Below are positions 45,869 through 59,368 of a stretch of 64,000 bases of DNA, one piece after another (the stretch's first letter is position 1; each line of letters starts with the position of its first letter). The DNA comes from Purshia tridentata (Eukaryota; Streptophyta; Magnoliopsida; Rosales; Rosaceae): contig QANT01001024.1 in NCBI GenBank assembly GCA_003254885.1, forward strand, positions 1 to 64,000, in the 5' to 3' direction. The translations under genes were made by a program, and so were the position numbers. The notes beneath the pieces are model-generated. The model saw only the letters and a list, made by a program, of their open reading frames with translations. It did not search any database and had not been told where the DNA came from.

Positions 45869-48042
45869 CTAGAGTGCAATAATTCTAGCACGAATCTTTG
45901 GAGATCTACTAAACAATTTCCTTAAAAAAGTTCCCTTCTTGTTGAACTCAAGGGGGCTCAAATTTTTAGGTGACTCTCTGGCAAGACAATTTTTTCTCAG
46001 CTTCACGTTGTCCTCTTTCAGCACATCCACAGCTAAACTTAACTGTCTTATGACCTCTCTCTTCTCTTCATCTTTCTGCTTTAGTTGATCTTTCTGAATT
46101 CTGTTCTCTTCCTCAAGCCGCTCTGTTACCTCTCTCTTCTCTTCGTCTTTCTTCTTTAGCTGATCCTTTTGAATTCTGTTCTCTTTCTCAAGCCTCTCTA
46201 TTACTTCCCTTAACTTTCTCACCTCATCATCATTAGCCCCACCTGAAGCTTTCTCTTTCATTTCATTCTCAACTTGGGGCTCATCATCTTGTTCGGGATC
46301 ATCAACTTCAGACTCGGTGTACTCCTCGGGATCACAGGTTTCGGAGTGGCTGTCATAGGTTTGATCCACCACACTCAACGACTTCTCTGACTGATACTTG
46401 GTTGAAGAGAATGGCGACCCTAATGTTGTCAGAAGGCGAGTTCCAGAATCAGACTTAACTTGATCATATCGCTCAGCTAATGAGCGGTGAGCTCGATAAA
46501 ATTCTTCAACCATGCTGATTAGCTGCGGCCGCTTCTTGTAATACATCTCTGCACGTTGGGCAAAGGAATCTGCATCTTCCTGAATCAACTTTAGCATGGC
46601 CTCTGTGTTCTCCTCTAGCTCTGACATTGAAGAAAAGAGGCATCCATCAAAATATTTATTGAATAACTTGGTAAAAGCTACAAATTAACTTAGGGAGATG
46701 CTATTGCAAACTGGGCAGCACATATTAAATTGAAAGTTTGAGGGCACATTGATAAATTGATTATGGAGTCCGATTGACCCTCTTGCTTGATTTGTTCTTG
46801 TAGAATGTAGATTATGTGCCTAAGAAAGATTAATTTAAATATAACTAGATTCCAGTGGGTCCAAAACATGATGAGGCTATAAACAGTTAAACCGTACATG
46901 AAAATATAAAAAAAGGGATATAGAGAGATCATTCCTAAAAGGTAAACAGGAAAGAATTTAGCAATTTCTTTGAAGTGTGGACCTTAGGGCTAATCTACAG
47001 TGAGGACCACCACCAGACCAACATGCATTCCCACTAATGCCTGTATACAATCATCAAAAATCTGACTAAAAATATGACCTCCAAGAACCAGAACCATATG
47101 ATGATAAGATATAGTACACCTCTGGGTGAGTGATCCAGGGTTAATTTCACCACCAACCCCTCCTAGTCTACAATTGCATAATGGTAGGGGACCCCCCCAC
47201 CCTGCTATGGACAGGGTCAACAGTACCATAATGATGAACTAGAATACAAAATGTTAGTAAACTAACTTGTCAAACCCCAGGAATTAGCTACTATTGGTCT
47301 TTACAAATTGTACAAGAAAGTCTTCATAAAAATGTTCCTATAATTTTTTCTTGTGCTAATCAGGATGTTTCTTGTGGGAAAGTTGTCTTACAAAGAAAAG
47401 AAGTTACCAAAGACGATTTTTATCCAAGAAACAAAAAATAACGACATACAATGAAGATAAAACAGATTTATACTGCCCACAAAAGCAAAGCCACCTTTTG
47501 GATTCATATGAACGACTCTATTTTTTATTTTTTTTATAATTGGGGGAGAAGGTCGGTTAGCCATTTTGTCTTTATCCTAGGTAAACAATAAAGTAATTCA
47601 TGAATCCTAGCATCAAAATTCACAAAGAATTGAAGGTGAACAATCCCACACCCACATGTTTTTGTACAAAAAATGCCACTTGGGTAATCAATTTCCAATC
47701 TCACCAACCTTTCTTCCCAAGTCTGTTCACTCAAATTGCACAAAAAGTTCAAAACTTTAGATAGGGCCCCCCAACCCCACCTCAGAAAAAAATAAAATAA
47801 AAATCAGACTCTGAAATTTCAGAAAGTTTAGAACACACAGTGCTCAACTCAACGGTCTAAAATCAGAACCCTTTTCACAGTAATAGCTCAACATTAAAGA
47901 CCCCAGAAAACCCTGATCTTGAAAAACAAAAGAGAAGGGTAGAGAGAGTACCAGCGAGAGTGTTATGAAGCCATGGAGAGCGTTTGGAGTTGCTGTGACT
48001 GTCGAACAACCACCAGTGTGATGTCTGCTGCTGTCTCGTCAT
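45869..48042 (-). CDS. NETWORKED 3-type (NET3/KIP1-like) actin-binding protein
   Basis: Two exons, 48042-47952 and 46620-45869, give 280 residues. The first exon starts MTRQQQTSHWWLFDSHSNSK and joins in phase to ELEENTEAMLKLIQEDADSF, restoring a complete NAB actin-binding domain at about residues 8-88 (ending HRSLAERYD). The middle is acidic, then comes a coiled coil at about 165-240 with a 25-residue unit (KENRIQKDQLKKKDEEK) repeated twice in tandem, and the end is basic (LRKLFSRSPKIRARI). The short length with one NAB and one coiled coil fits NET3. Family members link actin to membranes. The intron is about 1.3 kb. The frame at 46627 begins with an in-frame ATG that is really part of the intron acceptor. 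Confidence 0.88.
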
Positions 48043-48330
48043 CTTCTCCTTCTTACCTTCAGTTCCAAACACTCCAAGTGAGAATATTTCCGTCATTTCA
48101 ACCACTAACTCCGGCTACCGCCATAAAGAAATTTAAAAAAATATGCGAAATACACAGAGTGAAAGAGAGTACCTGGTTTTTCACAGAGCCGCTTATGTGT
48201 AGAGACTTTCGCAGAGAGTGAGAGGGAAGCTGTGGAGAGTCCGAAGTTAAATATAGTACACTTCCTCGACCTTCGAAATTGTTTGTCATCATATACTACT
48301 TGGATTACTGTCTTTGCCTATTACAGTCCG

Positions 48331-48338
48331 ACACGTGT
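48331..48338. promoter_or_regulatory. G-box ACACGTGT upstream of the NET3-type gene
   Basis: A palindromic ACGTG core about 290 bp upstream of the start codon. bZIP/bHLH binding is inferred from the motif alone. Confidence 0.4.
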
Positions 48339-49799
48339 TAGGAGTCACCCCAAAATTTCAACAAAAAATACAAAATTTGCGTACCATGTACAAGGCGGGT
48401 TCAAATTTCTAGCAATTTACGAAATTGCTCAACTTTTGTCTTATCGTTGGGCAATCCACGAGGGTGTTTTAGGAATGTGGGGTTTTTATGAACATTGACC
48501 GTCTAGCTGGAGTTTCAGTGAATCAAGGGTGGGGGAGCGTAATGGGGGCCACATTACATGTATTATTTAGATGAAAAGAGAGGGAAGGAGCATAAATGTG
48601 TGTAACGGTCAAGAATATGAGATTCATGAACTAGGAGGACATGCCACTTCTATATCTGTGGGTTGGTGAATTCATAATTATAAAACAAACAAAAAAAGGA
48701 ACTTGATGTTGGCTTTGAACGGATTGGATTACATTTTTGTGTGAATACTTATTCTTATTGAAATATATGTTAATCATTGATTAAGTGTACCACAGATCAT
48801 GATGTGTTCAATGGTTCTAGTAACATGAGTTTAATAACTCAATTATTTTTTGAATTAGTTGGTTAATTAATGAGTAAAGAATGATATCATCCACATAGAT
48901 ATACATAAATTTCTTTTTTGTTCAACATCAAGTAAATCAATAAAAGAATGTTAACTATACACCATGCATTGTGTTGTTCTTTCACTGAATTAGAAACAAT
49001 CATAACCTTGAGAAAGTTTACAATATTCTATTTGGAAGCAAAGTCTTTTCACATTAGGAAAACAAAATCCAATTCGGGAATTATCAATAGAGGCACTCAA
49101 CCTTGAAAAATTGAAGTTTCTTTACCATAGAGCCACGCACCAATTTGAATTTATAGCTTGAAGGAATGAAGTTTTTAATTTCTTAATTTACTACCAAGTG
49201 TGCTTTTTTCTGTGTTTTAATCTGATATTATTTAATTTTTTTGCTACAAATTTAGCAATTGTTAAAGTTTTTCTAGAAATAATGGAAAGAGAAAAAAATA
49301 TTAGGGAGTTACCGTGTTCTCCAAATACTATTGAGTGTTGTTAACCAAAAAGATAAAAAAGCTTGGATTTTTTTGGATTCAATGCATGTAATCTAATTAA
49401 ATAATTAAACTGAGTAAGCATTATCGAGCATTATATTATTGTTGGGGGACAAACCCAGGTGCATTCACTTTCTTGCAACATTTTGGAAGACAGCCCTGCC
49501 CAATGGTGCTTGTCTCACGTGAATACAATAGAGACATGGCTTCCCAGCACGCTTTGAGTCTGTTATCCATATTACAGAAAAATCAGAAAACAGAGGAGAG
49601 ACTCAAAGGATTACTCGTCATCATTCTAATTAAAGAGAAAACAATATTTAAGCAAGGGGACATATTTTGCATATCTAGACAACTCAAAAAACACTCTTGA
49701 AAAAGGAAAGGAAAAAAGAAGAAAAAAAGAACTGTTTTCATTTTAAGTTCAACTACTGGGAGTCCAAGCATTGGGACTGGATTGCAACCTGTTTGCCAG
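48339..49799. other. Intergenic region and 3' region of the tubby-like gene
   Basis: AT-rich spacer without a recognised gene. The right part (about 49440-49799) is probably the 3' untranslated region of the tubby-like gene on the minus strand. Short frames at 49473-49700 have no support. Confidence 0.5.
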
Positions 49800-52260
49800 T
49801 CATTCACAAGCAATCTTTGTGTCAAAGCTGCTAAGGCAAATGGCAAATGCCTGAAAGGCTGAGATTGGATACTGATAATCCATGGTAAATACATCCTTAC
49901 CCACTTTTCCAAATTGGAGGATGACATTCTCATGCTCCTGCCCAGCAACTCCATTCTCTGGTGGAGAGGCAACCAGCTGAAAATTCTTGACCGAAGCAAC
50001 TGTTACACGTCCATTGAAGTTCAGACACCAGCACTGGAGTTGTTCATGCCACCTAGGTGCCTTGTTCCTCAATACCAGCATGTCTTCATTCTGGCCAGGT
50101 TGTAGTCCAGATTGGAAACTCTCTGTGCGGGTTGATTTTGATCTGAAAAAAGGGATGGATGGAAAACTATCCAAGTTGCTATGCAGAAATTCAGACTGCG
50201 TGGGCGCCTCACCTCCTGGCTCAACAGCACGAGCAGGGATGGCATCCATTACACACTGCATCCTCCTCGGACCTCTGAATTTGATGATACATCTATGTTG
50301 GTATTTATAAAAAATAATACTGTAGTAACTAGTAACCGAATAGTGATTAACCACAACTCTTGTAGGAAAAAACTCAAAGAAAAGAAAATTATATAAAACA
50401 GTCATAAAGTTTTGGTTATTATAGGACATTAATCTCCTTTCAAGTGAGGATTAGGATATTTTCAAAAACATTTCTTTTACCTGGAACCCAAGACATTCAA
50501 CTCATAAGCAATGTGGGCCACAGGATAGTTGCCAGCAGGAACACTGGGGGAGACTTGTTTCATATTTACGAGCCTGGTGGAACAACATTTAGTGACTTTG
50601 GCTCCGGTATTAGTAGGTTGTGCATCATAGATTGTGAATTTAGTGCCCAGAAAGTTTGACCTATCATTGAGGAAAATCAGATGATGAACTAAGGCCTAAA
50701 AGATGATCGAGAACTAGTCATGTCAGTTATCTGATAAACATACCTGAGCTTTCCAACAAAGGCACTGTTCCCTTTAGACACATCTTTAGAATTTAGAGAG
50801 ATGATGTAGTCTGTGCATGTTGGGCGTCTACACTTTCTCGCAGCAAGGAGGAACTTTCCATCATCAGTTGAGGCTGGCAAGAGAAAAAAAAAGCTAAAAA
50901 TTCAATATTTACATCTTAGAAAGGAGACTCTGTAAAACTTGACCTTGTTTTCTCTGTGTTTTAATAATCAACTTATTACCAACCTAAAGCATATCAACCT
51001 ATTACCATGAGCATTATGGACAAACAAAAAGCACAGTAATCCCAGGAAAAGCAAAACTAAACTAGCAAGACATAATATTCAGTAATTCACCTTGATTTAA
51101 ACCCAGGAAAAGATAATATGTCTGGTTGCTACGACTCCGCTCTATATAGCACTGAAGAAGTGAGTCTCTTGGACCAGGCTGCAAAAGATAAGCAGAGAAT
51201 CCAATTGTTAGCTCAATGTAGAAGGGGAAGATACAACTGATAAGTTTTTTTTATAACAATAAGATTGGCAATTCTTACATTCCTTTAAAAAAAAAAAAAA
51301 AAGGAAAACTATCAAGAACAATATTTTATGAAAAAGTTTTACAGAAGATATGAGAGGTGACCTCAGTAGTTTCTTTCCCATGTACATTCTGCAAAAATCC
51401 CAATACATGCCAAAATTTTATAATCACATTAACCACAAGAATAGGAAGGTCTCTGGAAACTGTCAAATCAATCCAGAATGTTACATACTATTAATACCCA
51501 AGCCAGTCAGCCGCAGCTTATCCTTATATTAAAACTTCTCATTTGGTTCTTGAAAACTATTAGTAATCACAGAAGAGCCAGTGTTATAACTAATAAGTTA
51601 TATTACTCAAATGAAATGTTCATAGATACAGAGTACAGACTGTACGACTGTCCATCATGATTCATGAACAGGCATGTCAGACTTTGCCAGCCACCGCCTT
51701 CCCTTACATTTCAATACAACAATTATCAATCATCCATTACTCTACCATCACTACAGACAATGTAAGTATCTTTTCCTTACTCTGTAAATCAATTTCACGA
51801 TATAACAATCTATCTACCAATAGACTAAAGGTAACATAAATGCATTAAAAGAAACGCTATTGGATAAAATAACAACAATTGAGACTTTGTTAGAGAGGTA
51901 TGGAACAGCATCTCAAACCTGCTTCAAGGAGATTGGGAATGTCAGCTTGCCCGAAGCTTCTGGGGATTTCACAATTTCTTTCATGATTTCTCTCCAATTT
52001 CTGCAAACACCGGCACAACAAACCACATTTTTCCGCGGAGGCCATGTATCATCAGATGCCTCTATTCTCATCAGCACATCCCTCAAAAGCTCTGGCGGCA
52101 TGTTAGCCCAACAACTTTGCTTCAAAGCATCAACCCTGACTGAGGTATCCTGAACCACCCGGTGAGACCTCGACCTCATCCCAAATTTCACATCAAACCC
52201 TTTCCTAGAAATGCTACCGAAGTCACCTTTCATATCTTGAAGTATACTCTTAAAAGACAT
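49800..52260 (-). CDS. Tubby-like F-box protein (TLP/TULP)
   Basis: Five exons in phase, 52260-51919, 51178-51091, 50873-50744, 50660-50481 and 50274-49800, give 404 residues, the usual TLP length. An F-box lies at about residues 50-105 ([35 protein letters not shown]). The tubby domain fills about 115-404, with the phosphoinositide-binding Lys/Arg in [14 protein letters not shown], the [20 protein letters not shown] stretch, and the terminal [15 protein letters not shown]. Plant TLPs bind SKP1/ASK proteins, rest on the plasma membrane through PIP2, and act in stress and ABA signalling. The start is ATG 52260 ([12 protein letters not shown]); the GTG just before it is not needed. The 5' leader probably contains an intron. 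Confidence 0.93.
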
Positions 52261-54829
52261 CACTGCTTCCTTTATCCCTACTGGGTATCCTTACCTTTCT
52301 ACACCTAAAGTTCAGCAAAAACCCAATAAAGGCCCTCCAATCTCTCCAAGTTAGCCCACATTCACCACAAAATACCCAAACTTTACCCAGTAATATAATC
52401 TAATCAGAACTAACAAAACCCAGAAGCCGATGGTGCTCAATCCTATACTTTTTAATCAAAGTGACCAACCAACAGTACAAAATTCTACCCCTTTCTCAAA
52501 TGTGGATATCAATCAGCCATAATTGATCCCAAAATGTTAAATACACATTCCATAATTCATACCAAGGTGTTACAGTCTTACATACACAGTCTTCAGCTAC
52601 TGATGCACTGTTTGTAGATCTAAAGCACCAAATTCAACGGATACGTATGGCACAGAAAAATCCAATAACTGAAAAACACCCACTATAGATCAACTAGCCA
52701 GACAGCCAAATCCAATCAAAATTGTCATCTTTTCATGGATCACTCTTCAGCTAGTTGCAAAAAGACCCTAAAAGAAACTGAGTGCCAAACAATTCCGATA
52801 ACCCATTAAAGCTTTACATGGATTGAGCCACACAAACCTCAGAAACCAACGTTACAGGAACACCTACAAGGCCTGGTAAAGATCAGATTTTGGGTCAGGG
52901 GATGAGACCCATTTCGATGATGGGGCTATGAATGCAAGAACCGAGGTCTGGAAATTAGGGTTTGGTGGTCAGTGGTGCGCCTGTGCTGGAGTCGCCGAGA
53001 CCAGTAATGGCTGATGGGTCCAGGTTCCAATACACACTCTTATCCATACTCCTTTTTGTTGTCTGAAGCCGATTGGTTCCGGGTTTGGATAGTTTGGCAG
53101 GGTTGGATTTGGGTTCAAGTTGTTCAACTGTGCCGTTTTAGCCCAAGAATGAATAATTCAAAGTTTTTATGACTAAATTTTCACAAAATTATTCTACAAT
53201 GGATGTAAGGTGTAATCATGTAACATGACGTTTGAACACAATTTTTTTGACATGATAATCTCATATGGCATATTTTGAGTGTGGTTCACTTGATTGAGCA
53301 AATTGGCGGGTAATGTATAAAACGGTTAAATTAAACTTAACGAAAATTTAAAATAAATTCGTATCAAACGATTAAATCATATTTAATGATAATTTAAAAT
53401 ATATTCTATTATTAATGGTAAGTTTAATTTGACCATTAAAGTTCATTTTTAGTTTTTTTCAAAGATGGAAGAGTCACGCTTTAAAAAAAAGAAACAAAAA
53501 ACAACTAACTAGTAGCATCTATGATCGAACAATCTCATAAAATTATTAACCAGTACTCTCAAGCATGTCAGGAGGCTCAGAAACTCAAAGAAAGTCCCAA
53601 CTGGCTAAAGAAGTTTGAAGAGAAGTTCTTCTTTATACACATGTGTATATTGAAAATTTGAAACACATAAAACATTTAAAATTAATTAGCAAAGCACTAA
53701 TTGTTTTAAAAAAAATATTTTTGCAAAAAAAAAAAAAGACAGTAACTAGTGCATACATTTAAAATTAATTAGCAAAGCACTAATTGTTTTTAAAAAAATA
53801 TTTTTGCAAAAAAAAAAAAGACAGTAACTAGTGCATTTTAAAATGTGAATTAATCTGGAATATTTTATTTTCTGACTAACAAGATAACATTAATCGGGTT
53901 AATAGTGATTTTAGTAGCATAGTGCGAGTAGTGTCTTAACAAGTAACATGGTCAAAGCTCGGTTGTTGTTGCTAAACAAGAAGTCAAGGACCAACCGACC
54001 AAATTATAACGTTTTTAACAGAGAATACTGTTAGTTACAAATTAATTGTCATTTTACTTTCCACAGAGAATACAATAGTAGCGTAGACTCTACATCAAGA
54101 ATATAATTGGGTCCCACTAAGTTTTACGCTATACAGACTCCTGATCCCCGAATGAACTGATCGATCCAACGGCATCGATCTACGGTATACTATACTATTC
54201 AGCCTCCGCGACCGCACCATATAAAAACCATCCACTCCTTTCTTTCGCGGTCTTTCACTCTTTCATGTTCGTTCCCAGTTAGGATTCATTTTCCCTTCTT
54301 AGCAGTCATTCTCTCTCTAAAACTCTTTATATAATAATAATCCCAATATTCTTTGAGTCGCTGACATTAGAATTCGCTCTCGTACTGCTTTATTCTGTGG
54401 GTATCGGATGCGTTGGCGATTAAAGGTGAGCGCTGTCTTTTTCATTTCCCGGTTCTGTTTGGTTTCCTGGAAAGTGAGTGAAAGGAAAGTTTTCAAATTT
54501 CATCATAATGCTTGAGCCACACGTTATATAATCGACTTGTGTTTTCGTTTTTCATCTACACTGGAATCGAAAAATTGAAGTTATTCATTTCTTTTGTCTA
54601 TGTTTGTGTTTTTTCAAGGTAACTATCAAAATGCATGGTTCATTTGAATCTTTAATTCGAACTTTGTTATTTGGGTATTAATATTTTCGTGCAGAGTTAA
54701 TTTGGTATCTGAAATTAAGTTTCCAGCTTCCTATGAAACTTTTAGCATTATAGCACAAAGATAGTAACATATATTCTTTGATTGTGAAATTTTATTAGGA
54801 CTTGGTTGCTATTGAGTGGCTACATCTCC
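52261..54829. promoter_or_regulatory. Divergent region between the tubby-like gene and NHX; NHX TATA box and leader intron
   Basis: About 2.6 kb between start codons. On the NHX side, TATAAAA at 54220-54226 is followed by a pyrimidine-rich leader. A likely 5' leader intron runs 54426-54798 (AAAG|GTGAGC to TTATTAG|GACTTG). On the other side is the tubby-like leader, probably with its own intron. A tandem duplication at 53672-53836 is listed apart. Confidence 0.5.
53672..53836. repeat. Tandem duplication, period 83 bp, two copies
   Basis: Copies 53672-53754 and 53755-53836 run from ACATTTAAAATTAATTAG to CAGTAACTAGTGCAT and differ only in the lengths of A runs and a base or two, so the duplication is recent. 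Confidence 0.9.
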
Positions 54830-57800
54830 ATGGGTTTCCATTTGGGCTCTGGTTTGATGGGGTTCGGGTTAATATCATCCAATGATGACGATCCCATACA
54901 TGCCATTACTTTATTTGTGGCACTTCTTCTTTTCTGCATTGTGATTGGTCATCTCCTGGAGAAAAATCGATGGATGACTGAATCAGTTACTGCCCTTATC
55001 ATTGTAAGTTAAAAAAAAAAATTGTATATTATATATAAGTCATTGATTTAAAATTTGTGTATAATTGCTATTGTGGTTGATTGCAGGGTCTCTTTACTGG
55101 AATTGTTATTCTACTAACTACCAAGGGGAAAAGCTCACACATCTTAGTATTTGATGAAAATCTTTTCTTTATATATCTTCTGCCACCTATTATATTCAAT
55201 GCTGGGTAAGTTATGGTATTGGTATTTGATATCTCAGCGTTCACATTGTAATCTGGTATGTGTAGTGGTAATGATGTGATGATTCTAGTCATTTAATTAA
55301 ACTCTTATTTATCAATATTACTCTTGCCTCATAGTTTGTCTTTGATGATTTCTCTATGATGAGAGTTTGTTCTTGGTTTTCTTGTTTCATTCTTTTACCT
55401 TACCAGATTCCAGGTGAAAAAGAAGCGGTTTTTTCAGAACTTTATGACAATCATCTTGTTGGGTGCTGTTGGTAGTTTAGTATCATTTGTCATTATATGG
55501 CTAGGTAAGTTAAGAATATCCTTGCATGCTAGTATATTAGTTTGATATTTAAAGAGATCCTTATCAAAGCTGTATGGTTTATCACAGTTAAACTTTCCTA
55601 ATCTTGCTTTAGGTTCATCACAGTTATTCAAAAACTTGGACATTGGTTTCCTTGAGATGGGGGATTATCTTGGTAATCTCTCTATGACTTTCTTATTTTA
55701 ATCTACATAAACTTTGGCATGTAATTACACTTTTTCTATGGGTTTCAGATTCAATGGTTAAATAAATTTTACAGTGGTCAGCCTATGGATTCTGTTACAC
55801 TCTCTGACTTAACTTGGAATATTGACATATGCATAGTACTTTGATGAATTTCAGTGGATGTTTTTTAAAGTTAGATAAAAATTTGACATCAGATAATTGC
55901 TTTATTGGTTAGATTATGTTTGGTTGGAAACAATGGTCTTGCCTCTTGTAAAGCCTTTTCTTCAGTTAGAATTCATAATTTGTGATACATTTGAAAGGTG
56001 TATCTTATTTCCCTTTATGTGCTCTTATTTTTGTTTTACCTCACTATTTGTAGCGCTCGGAGCAATATTCTCGGCAACAGATACTGTTTGCACCTTGCAG
56101 GTTCTTAATCAAGATGAGACTCCTTTACTGTACAGTCTAGTATTTGGAGAAGGTGTTGTAAATGATGCAACATCGGTGGTACTTTTCAATGCAATCCAGA
56201 GTCTTGGTCCCTCCCCCTTCACCTCAATTGTTGTCATGGAGTTTGCTGGCAAATTCTTATATCTGTTTCTGACAAGCACATTGCTGGGAATAGCTGTGAG
56301 TTCTCCCTCTCTCTCTCTCTCTCAAAAACACACATGTTCTCCCCAATAATTACAACTTTTGTCTTACACTTGCAGGTTGGATTGCTTAGTGCATACATCA
56401 TAAAGAAGTTGTACTTTGGCAGGTAGCTAATAGTGAAGGTCTTTTGCATTGATTTTATTGATGTTGCTCCTATATGATAAATTTTATAAATTTCTTCAGG
56501 CACTCTACTGATCGTGAAGTTGCTCTAATGATTCTAATGGCTTATTTTTCATATATGGTGGCAGAAGTAAGATTTTTAATTACCTCCTTGTATCAAAGCT
56601 CCATCTCGTTTAGTTTCAGATATTGATTCTAGATCAATTGTGACACATGTTTGAACTCTATTTATGATGTTGACAAATTTCATTCCTCTTCCAGCTGTTG
56701 GGTTTAAGTAGCATTCTTACTGTTTTCTTTTGCGGGGTTGTCATGTCACACTATACCTGGCATAATGTGACTGAGAGTTCAAGAGTTACAACCCAGTAAG
56801 TCAACTTAAAAATCTTCTTCAAAGCACTAAACCAGGGTTTTCTTTTTCACATGACACATACATACATGTTTGTGTATACATATATACGGAACATGGAAAA
56901 AAAAAATCGTGTGTCTGTTTCTCATGTGATGTTTTCACATCTGCAGGCATGGTTTTGCAACACTGTCATTTGTTTCAGAGATTTTCATTTTTCTGTATGT
57001 TGGCATGGATGCCTTGGACATTGAGAAGTGGAAATTTGTAAGCCAGAGGTAATACTTATATATATATAAACGAATAGGATAGTTTCACGGTCTAATCATC
57101 CCCTGTTATCTATAAACTATTAAAGTTATTGAAGGTTTATTTTTCAAGTTGTATCTAAAGATTGCACATCATATAATTTGTCAAACATAACTTACTTGTA
57201 GCAAATGGCATGTAATTTTATCTTTTAATTTGATCTTATTTTTCATTTCTTACAGCCCTGGGACATCAATTGGGGTCAGTTCAATATTACTTGGCTTGGT
57301 TCTGGTTGGAAGAGCGGCTTTTGTATTTCCTCTATGTTTTGTTTCAAACTTAACTAGGAAATCTCAGAGTGACAAGATTGGATTTAAGCAGCAGGTAGCT
57401 ATTTTTGGCATCTTTTACTTTCAAGTTTTCAGCTTCTTGAATTACTCATTGATATAACTCAAACAGGTAACAGTATGGTGGGCTGGACTGATGCGAGGTG
57501 CTGTATCTGTGGCTCTTGCTTATAATTGGGTAAGAATCAAATTTCTTGAGTTCTCTTTTTTATTTATGCCATTCAATATCATGATGTGGTGACTGGCCAT
57601 GCACTTGGATGACATTATCACAGCCTCTAACTCTTTATGCTTCATAATAGGATCATGTTGTCATGCTTGCCCTTCATTATATGATTTGTGTTTTCATGTA
57701 ATGAATTTTGTATTATTCTGTGTTTTGCAGTTTACAAGGTCAGGGCACACTCAATTGCGTGGAAATGCAATCATGATCACTAGTACAATTACAGTAGTTC

Positions 57801-58245
57801 TCTTCACTAATGTGGTATATTTGTTCTCCCCCTCTTCTTTTCAACCATTAAATTAACTTTTTATTGCAAGTGCATTTGTTAATTAGTGTTCTTAATTGTT
57901 CTTTGGCCATTGTAGGTGTGCGGATTATTGACTAAGCCTCTTGTAAGGTTCTTGCTGCCGCCACATAAACACTTAAGTAGCATGCTGTCCTCTGAACTAT
58001 CATCTGAGACTTTGGCTCTGCCGCTGCTCACTAATGGACATGAATCAAAATCGGACATGAGCAGCGATCAAATTCCCCGTTTAACTAGTCTGCGTATGCT
58101 CTTGACAAGACCAGCTGGTTCAGTCCATTATCATTGGCGACATTTTGATGATTCTTTCATGCGTCCTGTGTTTGGCGGTAGAGGATTTGTTCCACACGTT
58201 CCTGGTTCACCGATGGAACATGGAGAGGAGCATATGTTACAGTAG
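54830..58245 (+). CDS. NHX: Vacuolar Na+(K+)/H+ antiporter, NHX class I
   Basis: Thirteen coding exons in phase: 54830-55003, 55087-55205, 55407-55504, 55613-55672, 56054-56295, 56376-56422, 56500-56566, 56695-56795, 56947-57048, 57256-57394, 57467-57529, 57731-57814 and 57916-58245; 541 residues. It shows the amiloride-site motif LFFIYLLPPI, the ion-site ATDTVCTLQVLNQDE and FGEGVVNDATSVVLFN, and about 10-12 membrane helices. It ends with the conserved cytosolic/lumenal tail FDDSFMRPVFGGRGFVPHVPG. This is the NHX1/2/4 clade, which exchanges vacuolar cations for protons in K+ storage, pH control and salt tolerance. The start MGFHLGSGLMGFG was chosen as the first ATG giving the usual N-terminus. 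A decayed partial copy lies at 62562. Confidence 0.94.
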
Positions 58246-58528
58246 TTTATGACTCGAGGATTGTTAGATTTGTTGGCTGGGTTGTATTGCCAACTCTCTG
58301 TAAATTGTTGAAATTATCACTTATACAGGCCTTCCACACTTGAAATTCTCTAATGCAGGATGAAAATATAGGATTAATATTTAATGCAAGATGTGGGAGA
58401 GCATTCGAGACAGTCATGAGTGTTGGAATGGTATTTCACATTCCGGATTGTTGCTGCATCTGTGCATCTAGATCTTGCGTTAGAGAAGCCCTAAGCCACT
58501 CTTAGCCTCGTTAGTTTGAACAACTTTC

Positions 58529-59068
58529 TTACAGCACATTTACTAAATTAGAATCGGAATGAGCATAAATGTAAGTAAACAGGAATAAGAGTGAGAATGA
58601 ATCGGAATGAGCATTCTCATACCGTGTTTATTAATCATCATAAATTAAATTTTATACTTACTATTATAATTTATAATATTCTAAAAATATTAATGTGAAA
58701 AATTGTAATATTTTNTATTTTAAAATAAAGGGTATTTTAATATTAATATAATTTATTTATCTAAAATAAATGGCATTTTTGAATTTTCATAAAAAAATAT
58801 GGGGGCATTTTAGTCATAAAAAAGTTCGCTCCCATTCCCCCTCCTCCAATCCCACCTCCTCTTAAGGAGTCTCGATCACCCAAAATTAGGAATCCCACTC
58901 TTAATTTTGATGGGCCCCATCTCTATTCTCATTACCTTTTCAAGTTTACCTTTTCAAGTTTAGTAAACAAAAAAATAAAAATGAGAATGATTCTCACGTG
59001 GTGGTAAACACAGGAGTGAGAATTCCCACTCCTTCCATTCTCATTACCCTTAAGTAAACATGCCCTTA
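58529..59068. mobile_element. Tourist-like (PIF/Harbinger) MITE with TTA target duplication
   Basis: TTA stands at both edges (58529-58531 and 59066-59068). The 534 bp between start CAGCACATTTACT and, read from the other end, GGGCATGTTTACT. The inner ends also match loosely (GGAATGAGCA versus GTAATGAGAATGG). There is no coding capacity. The GGGCATGTTT-type end and the 3-bp TTA duplication are typical of Tourist MITEs. Confidence 0.65.
58715..58715. other. Single undetermined base (N)
   Basis: One ambiguous base in the assembly, inside the Tourist-like element. Confidence 0.95.
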
Positions 59069-59368
59069 ATTGTATAGAAATTAAATAAGAAATAGAAACA
59101 TTACTCTTCACGCATTGTGGTATGGTTTTGTCTATCTATTTTTTCTTTCTAAGAGTAAACGATTGCTTCATTTAAAAGATTATCATTGGTTTCAATTTTG
59201 AAGAAACGAACAAGATTCAGTTTAACAGATTATCCAGAATTCACACTATACTTGCTCACTGAAACAAATACATAAAAGAAACTGGGTAACTAGATATAAA
59301 TAGAAGCCTCAATCATCAGTCGACTACAGTAAAATACAGCCAACATCAGTGTAGTAAAACAAATTGGA

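Noticed and set aside
46627-46627. Start of the NET3-type protein at the ATG near 46627
   Set aside because: That ATG forms part of the splice acceptor (ATGTCAG). Using the upstream exon restores the full NAB domain beginning with HWWLFDSH.
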